A DNA stretch of 64,000 nt, taken from positions 62,001 to 126,000 of the forward strand of contig JAUCBJ010004893.1 of the NCBI GenBank assembly GCA_032718475.1, in the 5' to 3' direction. The translations under genes and the position numbers were made by a program. The notes under the pieces are model-generated. The model saw nothing but the letters and a program-made list of their open reading frames with translations. It did not search any database and was not told the DNA's origin. This document shows positions 55,701-64,000 of this stretch, in pieces. Position 1 is the stretch's first letter, and each line of letters starts with the position of its first letter. The DNA is from Nemertoderma westbladi (taxonomy: Eukaryota > Xenacoelomorpha > Nemertodermatida > Nemertodermatidae).

Positions 55701-58053
55701 ATTCCTCAACCATGGTGCACGTGAGTATCTCATTACAGACTATTTAATGTCTGTGTTACTGCCACAATCAATACATCCAACTACATAGAAGAAACCATTC
55801 CTCAACCATGGTGCACGTGAGTATTTCATTACAGACTATTTAATGCCTGTGTTACTGCCACACACAATACATCCAGCTGCATAGAAGAAACCGTTCTTCA
55901 ACCATGGTTCTCGTGAGTATCTCATTACAGACTATTTAATGCCTGTGTCACTGCCACACACAATACATCCAACTACATAGAAGAAACCATTCCTCAACCA
56001 TGGTGCACGTGAGTATCTCATTACAGACTATTTAATGCCTGTGTCACTGCCACACACAATACATCCAACTACATAGAAGAAACCATTCCTCAACCATGGT
56101 GCACGTGAGTATCTCATTACAGACTATTTAATGCCTGTGTCACTGCCACACACAATACATCCAACTACATAGAAGAAACCATTCCTCAACCATGGTGCAC
56201 GTGAGTATCTCATTACAGACTATTTAATGCCTGTGTTACTGCCACAATCAATATATCCAACTGCATAGAAGAAACCATTCCTCAACCATGGTGCACGTGA
56301 GTATCTCATTACAGACTATTTAATGCCTGTGTTACTGCCACAATCAATATATCCAACTGCATAGAAGAAACCATTCCTCAACCATGGTGCACGTGAGTAT
56401 CTCATTACAGACTATTTAATGTCTGTGTTACTGCCACAATCAATACATCCAACTGCATAGAAGAAACCATTCATCAACCATGGTGCACGTGAGTATCTCA
56501 TTACAGACTATTTAATGCCTGTGTTACTGCCACAATCAATATATCCAACTACATAGAAGAAACCATTCCTCAACCATGGTGCACGTGAGTATCTCATTAC
56601 AGACTATTTAATGCCTGTGTTACTGCCACAATCAATATATCCAACTGCATAGAAGAAACCATTCCTCAACCATGGTGCACGTGAGTATCTCATTACAGAC
56701 TATTTAATGTCTGTGTTACTGCCACAATCAATACATCCAACTGCATAGAAGAAACCATTCCTCAACCATGGTGCACGTGAGTATCTCATTACAGACTATT
56801 TAATGTCTGTGTTACTACCACAATCAATACATCCAACTGCATAGAAGAAACCATTCCTTCACCTTGGTGCAGGTGAGTATCTCATTACAGACTATTTAAT
56901 GTCTGTGTTACTGCCACAATCAATACATCCAACTGCATAGAAGAAACCATTCCTCAACCATGGTGCACGTGAGTATCTCATTACAGACTATTTAATGTCT
57001 GTGTTACTGCCACAATCAATACATCCAACTGCATAGAAGAAACCATTCCTCAACCATGGTGCACGTGAGTATCTCATTACAGACTATTTAATGTCTGTGT
57101 TACTGCCACAATCAATACATCCAACTGCATAGAAGAAACCATTCCTCAACCATGGTGCACGTGAGTATCTCATTACAGACTATTTAATGTCTGTGTTACT
57201 GCCACAATCAATACATCCAACTGCATAGAAGATACCATCCCTTCACCTTGGTGCACGTGAGTATCTCATTACAGACTATTTAATGTCTGTGTTACTGCCA
57301 CAATCAATACATCCAACTGCATAGAAGAAACCATTCATCAACCATGGTGCACGTGAGTATCTCATTACAGACTATTTAATGTCTGTGTTACTGCCACAAT
57401 CAATACATCCAACTGCATAGAAGAAACCATTCCTCAACCATGGTGCACGTGAGTATCTCATTACAGACTATTTAATGTCTGTGTTACTGCCACAATCAAT
57501 ACATCCAACTGCATAGAAGAAACCATTCATCAACCATGGTGCACGTGAGTATCTCATTACAGACTATTTAATGTCTGTGTTACTGCCACAATCAATACAT
57601 CCAACTGCATAGAAGAAACCATTCCTCAACCATGGTGCACGTGAGTATCTCATTACAGACTATTTAATGTCTGTGTTACTGCCACAATCAATACATCCAA
57701 CTGTATAGAAGAAACCATTCATCAACCATGGTGCACGTGAGTATCTCATTACAGACTATTTAATGCCTGTGTCATTGCCACACACAATACATCCAACTGC
57801 ATAGAAGAAACCATTCCTCAACCATGGTGCACGTGAGTATCTCATTACAGACTATTTAATGCCTGTGTTACTGCCACACACAATACATCCAACTGCATAG
57901 AAGAAACCATTCCTCAACCATGGTGCACGTGAGTATCTCATTACAGACTATTTAATGTCTGTGTTACTGCCACAATCAATACATCCAACTGCATAGAAGA
58001 AACCATTCCTCAACCATGGTGCTCGTGAGTATCTCATTACAGACTATTTAATA
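43657..58053. repeat. 96-bp satellite array, about 150 copies, derived from an exon/intron junction
   Basis: Each monomer runs TCTCATTACAGACTATTTAA, TGCCTGTGTTACTGCCACA, ATCAATACATCCAACTGCA, TAGAAGAAACCATTCCTCAA, CCATGGTGCACGTGAGTA. The first copy is still coding: it is the end of exon C with its splice donor. The array is 14.4 kb long. Variants are shared in groups: ACACAC for ATCAAT, TACATAG for TGCATAG, CCTTCACCTTGG for CCTCAACCATGG. A few monomers are shortened (49400, 49975, 50440, 51005) or carry 2-5 extra bases (43965, 47331, 49066). The final partial copy ends TATTTAAT at 58053. In-frame reading meets TGA in each donor, so the array is not a plain coding repeat. Confidence 0.97.
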
Positions 58054-58509
58054 TAGTATAGATATTGAACACACAAGAAGACTACATAAATTGGCCAAAT
58101 TGGGATCGGGTTGGGGGTGGGGGGGTTGGGGGGGGTTGGTGGTGGGATGGACATCAGTGTTATTTGTCACGAGAACTGCTATCTGATACCCAAGTGCTAC
58201 TTTGCGACTTCGAGAATGTAATTTATCCTACAATATTAAAAAGTATTTAATTAAAAAGAGTCACTTTTATAAAACGCTTATCAAATTTTTAAAGGCAAAG
58301 TTTCAAATTTTGGCTCCGTCTGGTCACTTTCGGACACTCTTCTGGCTCCGTCTGGTCACTTTCGGACTGTCGAATTAATATGATAACAATTTGGAGAACA
58401 ATAGGGTGTGTTAGAATATGACACCATATGGTTCGGTTAGGGTTCGGTGTAGGGTTGGTTCATGGTTTAATTTAATATTATCTAAATTCTGTAATGTTTT
58501 CTCTTACAG
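58054..58509 (+). other. Intron after the satellite, with a G-rich tract and acceptor
   Basis: This is the unique remainder of the intron. A G-rich tract (58098-58150) lies 45 bases after the array. A doubled phrase TGGCTCCGTCTGGTCACTTT lies at 58312-58367. The intron ends in a strong acceptor, TGTTTTCTCTTACAG (58495-58509). Confidence 0.6.
58098..58150 (+). other. G-rich tract, G-quadruplex potential
   Basis: The plus strand has runs GGG, GGGGG, GGGGGGG, GGGGGGGG separated by one or two T, then GGTGGTGGGATGG. Four or more G-tracts with short loops satisfy the G-quadruplex pattern. The tract stands immediately downstream of the satellite. Confidence 0.7.
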
Positions 58510-59205
58510 GACACTCAAGTTTCCACCGGACGAGCCTCTGAGTTACGTGCTGATCATTTGTGTATCTGCCGTCATATTTGTGGTAATTATTGTTTTCATT
58601 ATAATCGTAATAATCATTGTCTGCTGTAACCGCAACCGGCGTGATGAAGTTTCAACATCAACGAGTTCATATAGGTTAGGTGGTAATACCACCCGTAAAA
58701 AATCCAGAAAACCGACAGTCAGACTAAAGAACAAACCTGATAGCTATTTAATGCAGAGTTTGGCCGTGCCTGAATTGAAGCCCTCCATCCCAATACTCGC
58801 AAATAAATCGCCCAGCTGTCTGAAAAAGAAACCATTTGGTAGTAATACTTCTTTAACACAGTATTTATCCGGAATAGAAATCGCTGAAATTTCGCCCCCA
58901 TCTCCGCCGGTGCAGACAAATAAATCGCCCAGAGGTCTAAAGAAGAGACCCTTTTCTACAACTTTAGTTCAGAATTTAGACGTACCAGAAATCGTTGAAA
59001 TGACGCCAACCAGCCCTGTACAACTACAACCAAATAAATCACCCAAGTATCTAAAGAAGAACCGTGTTTGTCTCGATACCCGTTTAGAACAGAATTTAGC
59101 CATACCAGAAATCGTTGAAATGACGTCCGCCACCCGTGTACAACCATTGCCCAAGAAACTAAAGGAGAATCCTGTAAGGGAGAGGAGTGATTCTTGGCGT
59201 TTAAG
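58510..59205 (+). CDS. Membrane-protein gene, transmembrane and cytoplasmic exon D
   Basis: The acceptor TTTTCTCTTACAG ends at 58509. The exon starts in phase 2, which matches exon C exactly (AC plus G gives Thr). It encodes a short juxtamembrane piece (LKFPPDEP) and one very hydrophobic segment (YVLIICVSAVIFVVIIVFII, about 28 residues). A stop-transfer CCNRNRRDE follows, then a cytoplasmic tail with four imperfect repeats of about 42 residues built on NKSP..LKK..F and LxQxLxxPEIxEMTPxSP. The orientation is type I. The exon ends AAG at 59205, before GTTTGT, in phase 2. The family is unrecognised; a receptor or adhesion role is only suggested by topology. Confidence 0.7.
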
Positions 59206-59823
59206 GTTTGTTAAACCAAGTAGGCCTACTGTAGTTACTGTACTGTACTGTAGTTATTGTTGAATCGAATGCGCAACAAGTTAATAATTCATACTGTATT
59301 TTTTAAATTTGTATGATATTGTTATTGATATTACTTAACGAGACAGGTGGTGGGGGAACTGGACACAAATCCCATCTCTGTGAATTAATATTTCCACTCA
59401 AAATGATAAATTACCAATTCAGGGGGGGATGAATTTTGATTGCGCTGAAAGACCCCCCCCCCCCCCCCCCCCCCCCCAATTTTGGATAAACAATCAGTCA
59501 CACTTTTGACTATTAATTATACTTGGGTACGCCGACCGCCGCGATCCGCTCGAGACGTATTTTTTTGGATATTTTTTCTTCAGTATTACATCCCCCCCCC
59601 CCCCCCCCCCCCCCCTCCCCTTCACCGACAATAATTTCATAAGTCAACAGATTTTCGTAAGATAATTATTAAGATAAGATATACCTGTACCTGTGTCCTA
59701 TCCTAGGCGAATCTGCCCCCCCCCCCCCCCCCGCCCCCTACAAATTCTCTAGTCGAAAATGCCCGGGGGGTGGGCATTTACGCCTGTGACACCGGTAATA
59801 AATATTTTCAAAATATTTTTCAG
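59206..59823 (+). other. Intron between exons D and E, with poly-C tracts
   Basis: The intron begins GTTTGT and ends TATTTTTCAG. It contains poly-C tracts at about 59453-59477, 59593-59615 and 59717-59732. The read-through of exon D (RFVKPSRPTVVTVLYCSYC, stop at 59261-59263) would be the product if this intron were retained. Confidence 0.6.
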
Positions 59824-60079
59824 ATTTAAAAGAAAAATCGGCACAAAGATACCGCCTATCAAACGGCCATCGCCAGTCAAGGCAACTCGAGAACAATCAG
59901 CTCCAGAGGGTCCCAAAGTCGCCGTCAAGCCGAAGCATCCCTGGGTTTACAGAGACCGACCAAAATACGAACGTAACGCACGGCTGCCTGTCGTTTACGG
60001 TCGCAGGAGCAAAATGATAGTCAATCGGAAGAAACTCAGATCGCAATACGGTCTGAAAGATTATAGTGATCCGATGTAA
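59824..60079 (+). CDS. Membrane-protein gene, last coding exon E
   Basis: The acceptor AATATTTTTCAG ends at 59823 and the exon takes up phase 2, so the AG of exon D plus A gives Arg and the frame continues FKRKIGTKIPPIKRPSPVKA. The tail is strongly basic with aromatic residues (HPWVYRDRPKYERN) and ends LKDYSDPM with TAA at 60077-60079. It completes the cytoplasmic domain. No enzymatic motif or SH2-type recognition motif is certain, though YRDR and YSDP are Tyr sites. The phase agreement supports both exons as parts of one gene. Confidence 0.65.
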
Positions 60080-61107
60080 CTTACCGAGATCAGAAACAAA
60101 ATGAATATGAAATTAATGCGATTTACTGCGTGTGCCACATACTGAGAGTTATTTTCGTTATACGAATGATTCAATAACCTTCGATAAATTGGCCTACTGT
60201 ATATATGAATTATAAACCAACAGTTAAAATGTAAATTTATGAAATGTTGTTTAATCGAAATTAAGATGAGGGTTTATTATCTTTAATCTAGGAATCCTTG
60301 AATGGCTAGCTTTCTAACAGTACCAACAAATCACTATTCTGTAAGGTTGACGAATAACTGCGGTGTAACTGGTGTAATATCGACGGAGACACTTTTTTTT
60401 AATCGCTTGTAGCTAAAAAAAAATGAGCGCAAAATTCTACCAACAAATCACTATAAGGTTGAAGAATGTTTACAGTGCCACCTGTGAATTATCGCTGGAG
60501 ACGTCTTTTCAAACACTTGTAGCTAATGATTGAAAGCAAAAATAAAAATTATATCTAAGTCTAACCCACGGAGAAGGAGTTGAGTGAAATCTGATCTCTG
60601 TTTCAAATGTGTAGGTAACCAGTGTACAAGTAATGTATCTACTAGTTATAGGCGTGGATCAAGTATCACTGTGCCGACACCATTAACAACTGAGCCAGCC
60701 CGCTCATTTTCTACTCCAGTAGCTATGACCTATGTAGCGGTTTCAGTTGCCAATAATTCCAGAAACTTTGGCACAGATAGTGTAGGTGCTGTAGCATGTA
60801 CTCGTACTGCATCACTTACAAATGTCAATGGGTGAAAGGCGTGGCTCAAAGGGGGCGAGTTCTCTTCCTTGATCTCGTAATACTAGTCTTGAACGCCCAC
60901 AGTGGGTGAATTAGGTCTAGGTCTAGGTAAAACTAGGTCCAGGTCCAGGTCCAATTGAACCCCTCTGTCAATGACGTAGATTGCTGCCTAACCCAGACAG
61001 ATAACTCTGATTCACAAGCAGGTGCTGGTGGTGCTGGAGTGGATTCTGGTGCATTCTGGTGTTACGATATATGGCGCTGTGTTCTAAAACAGCCCATCAT
61101 ACAGTAT
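60080..61107. other. Downstream non-coding region with small repeats
   Basis: This is presumably the 3' UTR and flank of the membrane-protein gene. A candidate poly-A signal is not decisive. A tandem duplication is listed separately. Near 60913-60955 lies the short run AGGTCTAGGTCTAGGTAAAA then AGGTCCAGGTCCAGGTCC. A plus frame at 60584-60835 is Ser/Thr-rich and has no support. Confidence 0.5.
60321..60540. repeat. Diverged tandem duplication, about 115 bp
   Basis: Both copies start with ACCAACAAATCACTAT and continue with AAGGTTGA.GAAT, a GGTGTAAC or GCCACCTGTG segment, TATCG..GGAGAC, and CTTGTAGCTAA. Copy 1 is about 60321-60437 and copy 2 is 60438-60540. Confidence 0.8.
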
Positions 61108-61515
61108 AGAGTATTTAGATAAGTCGTATTGATGTACAGCCGTCGTTAGATAGGGAAAATAAAATACACGAGTTTATAAATTTCATAAATTTAATATGAA
61201 TTTGCCGTTTATTGATATTGACTGAACCTAATGCATATTTGTACTAATTTCTTTTATATTTCTCTATAAACTGGCGTTTGTACAAAATTTATGCTTAATA
61301 TGTGCTTTAATAATCGCGAAATTAATGCTACGGCCATAAACCTATAAGCACATCGAGACAGATTCATTACCATATATGGTAATAATTTGAGAAATAAGGG
61401 AAGCAAGGATTACAATCCGCTCTCTTATTGGCCTAGCTATTTTCCGTTGGTCTAATGGTAGTAGGTTTTGTTGGACCAATGATATAATTATTGCGTCATA
61501 CCTATATTTTTGTCA
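61108..61515. repeat. Dispersed repeat family X, copy 2
   Basis: Homologous to 6364-6860 in the same orientation (GAGACAGATTCATTACC, GTGCTTTAATAATCGC, ATATGAATTTGCCGTTTA). It includes the same 18-bp palindrome at 61366-61383. It is shorter than copy 1 by an internal block of about 90 bases. Confidence 0.75.
61366..61383. promoter_or_regulatory. 18-bp palindrome with a CArG box, second copy
   Basis: The same ATTACCATATATGGTAAT as at 6709-6726, unchanged, within the second copy of repeat family X. Confidence 0.45.
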
Positions 61516-61615
61516 GTCAGTCTTAGTGTACCTTTTTTCAGTGTTCGGTGTGTTGGTACACCGGTACAGCGGTACTGCACGTTTTGCTTGATTTAAATGT
61601 TTTTAATCTTCTTGC

Positions 61616-61825
61616 TTGTATTCTGCTAATTCTGTAAATCAAACGGTGACAGCCCAGAATAGAAACTACCCGGTAGACGCAATCGAGTCCATCTTGAGGA
61701 ACTTTTATATGGACGACGCATTGGTGTCCAAGGACATGGCGGAACAAGCCATAGATGTGGCTTACGGTCTACAGGAGTGCTTGGCTACGGGAGGGTTCCC
61801 ACTGACCAATTTTAACTACTTTTGA
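61616..61825 (+). pseudogene. BEL/Pao reverse transcriptase scrap
   Basis: This 70-codon frame contains SILRNFYMDDALVSKDMAEQ and GLQECLATGGFPLTNF. These are the Pao RT catalytic box (YMDD) and the following helix and thumb start. The sequence is cut at both ends. It is about as close to the 30273-31241 copy as expected for another family of the same superfamily. Confidence 0.8.
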
Positions 61826-62457
61826 GTAATTTTAAAATTATAAATGAACCCAAGACAATTCCAAACGCTAAAATAGACGTGTCTAAGGACCTGTCTATAA
61901 GTATACAGTAATTTGAAAGTCGTGAAAGCCTGGAAGATAGTATCTAGACACCATGGTTACGGCTATTATATGTAGGAGTGTAAATTGAGTTCAGTAGCTT
62001 CCACAGATTGGTGCCAACAGTACAACAACCAAAGGAGCTAAAGGTTAGTAGCACCAGAGGCGTACACAGACCCCACTCAGTAGTTTGCAGTGGAGAGAGG
62101 TGTTCGATAATCAAACCCATGGGTTTGGTATAGTCGAGCGCCCCACCTAATGTCTGTTCTAACTACTGTATTCTAGTACAAATATTGGGGGAGTAGTTTG
62201 GGCATCAAAAAGTGAGTCGGTCACGGCCAGTTTATCTCCGAAGTTTTTGCGCTATGCATGGGAATAGATTAGAAGGTAGCTTAAGAATGAGACGGGATCT
62301 AGAGAGCCGAACTTGAACTGCTGGAAGGCGGGCCAGGTAGCTCGGGATGTCGATCCCTCCTTACTATCTAACTGATCCATCCACAGTGTAACTAACTTAT
62401 GTAACGGCCTATTGAATATATATATACGTATACAATTTATGCGAATGAGCGAGTAAG
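61826..62457. other. Non-coding region
   Basis: No gene is seen. CCCATGGGTTTGG near 62118 is a small palindromic phrase. A short AT repeat (ATATATATACGTATAC) lies at 62418-62433, before the next open frame. Confidence 0.45.
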
Positions 62458-62958
62458 ATGAGTAAAGACATCCCCGCGGAGCCAAAGAGAGGTTGGACCG
62501 CCAAGGAGGAAGCGCAGTTACCATTCGCTCGCCATGGCTATAAAGATTCAAATGTATTTTACCATGGACGATCTGTGATAGATTTAAATACTAACTTTAA
62601 ATCTAATTATGATAAAGGATTAAGGAGGGAAAGAAAGAGGGCGCTGGAGGACAGAATGGAGATGTTGCGTCGGGAGTACCGAACCCGATACCCCTACGAC
62701 TTCGCTGTTGATGTGTGCGACGTAAGCACAGATCCCGACGAGGAGATCATGCGATTATACCATAAGAATATGTATTTGTCGCACGATGAACCTCTATCCG
62801 CCGTTAGAGATCAATTCGACGGAATGTATTTCTACCGAAGAACCCGATGGGAAGATGAGGAAACGCCAAGGGTCTTCAGTGTGTATAAGCTATTTTACAA
62901 ATGTAGCGAATGTATGAATGTATGCATGAATGAGATGTATCCATCCCCGATCACATAA
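62458..62958 (+). CDS. Unrecognised ORF, 166 codons
   Basis: An ATG at 62458 (AAGATGAGTAAAGAC) opens a charged product with a basic, acidic-alternating middle (RRERKRALEDRMEMLRREYR) and many aromatic residues (DQFDGMYFYRRTRWEDEE). A Cys-rich end (FYKCSECMNVCMNEM) follows. No family is recognised. It is followed 60 bases later by another open region on the same strand and in the same register, separated by three stops. Both could belong to one retroelement-like or host gene. Confidence 0.4.
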   Translation: MSKDIPAEPKRGWTAKEEAQLPFARHGYKDSNVFYHGRSVIDLNTNFKSNYDKGLRRERKRALEDRMEMLRREYRTRYPYDFAVDVCDVSTDPDEEIMRLYHKNMYLSHDEPLSAVRDQFDGMYFYRRTRWEDEETPRVFSVYKLFYKCSECMNVCMNEMYPSPIT

Positions 62959-63018
62959 ACGAGCTGAATCCCGTGTAAAGCGCACCAGTTTCTTAGGAAC
63001 AACGAATGAGGTTACCCG

Positions 63019-64000
63019 ATGAGTAATCCAATGATAAGCATCGATTTCAGCGGAAAGAGACCTCCAAGACCTGTTACGCCGACCGTTATGACTTAGGATC
63101 TGTACACGGAGATTAAACCTCGTATGAATCCCGCTTTGATAGAAACGGCAGTGGCCATTTCGCTTTATCGAGCATACAAAGACCTGGAGGCGCGGCGCGA
63201 AGCAGTACGGGACTCGAGCACCAAACCCGCGGGTTTGGAACTCTCAAGTCCCTGGTCCACATTCACTTTGCCACATCCAGAGAAGAAGCTCACGCCTGAG
63301 CACCAGGACGAGATAGACTCGTTACAACAGGAAGAGCGAGCGGCAAAGGCGAAACAACTATTTGTAGAACGCATAGACGAGTATAATAAGACTGCGGATA
63401 GACACCAGGAAGAGACGAGAAGAGTTACTGGATTTGTTACTAGGCCGGTGTATTATTCCAGTAGTAATGAAGCTGCGATGTTGGTAGATCATCCAGAGGC
63501 GCGAGAAGCCATTCGGTTCTTGCCGATGGTGACATTGGCAGATCATGGGAACGTCGACTGCTTGAGGGAAGCCTTATGCGCGAAGTTCCTGTGTGATGTT
63601 CCGATGCTGATCACAGACTATGACACAATGGATAAGATTGGAGCTCCAGGGAAGGAGAGTAAGTTATTCGGTTGGCTCGATAAATACATAAAGGTATGGG
63701 TCGTGGTGGCTACATTCACAGATGACGAGGAGGTAGACCAAGTGTGGTTGAGGAGAAAGGGTTCCTATACCCAATACGACGACCCCAAGGCTATTGAGCG
63801 CATGTGGACTCCATCCGAAGAGATACAGCGTCAATGGAGGAAGACGGAGGAATCCTTGGAGGACTGGCGTCTGATATTCTACGACAACGAGGGAGGGTCT
63901 CATCAGGAATGCTTAACTAGTAAATGTATTCAACTTTGCGCGGCCGATGGCATAACCCACATGTTTATGCGCATGAGAGCGGACTGGGATAGACCGGAGC
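63019..64000 (+). CDS. Unrecognised ORF running off the window, with one in-frame stop
   Basis: An ATG at 63019 opens 25 codons (MSNPMISIDFSGKRPPRP...) up to a TAG at 63094-63096. The same register then stays open to 64000, 301 codons, with a first ATG at 63124. Recognisable character: an Arg/Glu-rich helix (YRAYKDLEARREAV), a long coiled-coil-like stretch (QQEERAAKAKQLFVERIDEY), then a globular part (AIRFLPMVTLADHGNVDCLR, WLDKYIKVWVVVATFTDDEE, LEDWRLIFYDNEGGS). I do not recognise the family. The open length makes a real protein likely. The TAG may be a mutation, or ATG 63124 may be the true start. Confidence 0.5.

Noticed and set aside
43657-58053. CRISPR-like or plain coding repeat
   Set aside because: Monomers are contiguous with no spacers, and read straight through each has TGA in the GTGAGT donor context.
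60584-60835. Ser/Thr-rich 83-codon frame as a further exon
   Set aside because: Its first codon is not ATG in a good context, no phase-matched acceptor is clear, and the coding sequence of the membrane protein already ends at 60079.

Overview
This window looks like nuclear DNA of an invertebrate animal. It has AT-rich intergenic DNA, spliced genes with GT..AG junctions, no operons, and a dense load of BEL/Pao, Ty3/Gypsy, two kinds of non-LTR (LINE) element, a MULE remnant and a hammerhead-carrying SINE-like piece. This mix is familiar from marine invertebrates (molluscs, other lophotrochozoans, cnidarians). The phylum cannot be fixed from the sequence alone. Long poly-C/poly-G runs recur and often coincide with frame breaks.

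Layout. 1-5.3 kb: decayed BEL/Pao gag-pol on the minus strand. 5.3-8 kb: non-coding, with a dispersed repeat that returns at 61.1 kb. 8-9.6 kb: rearranged BEL fragment with a 260-bp tandem duplication. 10.3-13.7 kb: Ty3/Gypsy remnant (minus) without integrase. 14.4 kb: a possible isolated exon. 14.7 kb: hammerhead ribozyme between Pol III A and B boxes (minus). 14.9-18.6 kb: RTE-like LINE copy 1. 18.7-21.5 kb: CR1-like LINE with most of its RT deleted. 22.4-24.8 kb: broken gene with an exonuclease-like domain plus zinc knuckles. 25.4-27.9 kb: 51-bp minisatellite. 28.4-29.1 kb: MULE transposase fragment. 29.1-33.9 kb: BEL/Pao pol (plus). 35.7-37.7 kb: unrecognised, multiply frameshifted gene. 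38.7-41.0 kb: RTE-like LINE copy 2. 43.1-60.1 kb: predicted single-pass membrane protein gene (plus), whose main intron holds a 14.4-kb array of a 96-bp satellite. 61.1-61.8 kb: repeat copy and BEL RT scrap. 62.5-64 kb: two unrecognised reading frames, the second running off the window.

The most interesting locus is 43.1-60.1 kb. The 96-bp satellite (about 150 copies) is a tandem amplification of the last 89 bases of an exon plus the first 7 bases of the following intron, so almost every monomer carries a GTGAGT donor. The exon before the array ends in phase 2 and the transmembrane exon after it begins in phase 2, so the gene can still be spliced across. Each monomer also contains a phase-2/phase-2, stop-free 78-base candidate mini-exon. 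The second is the minus-strand hammerhead at 14.7 kb, whose core, stem II and cleavage triplet can be read directly.

Most other coding regions are transposon remnants with nonsense and frameshift lesions. They are described here as broken copies, without reconstruction.
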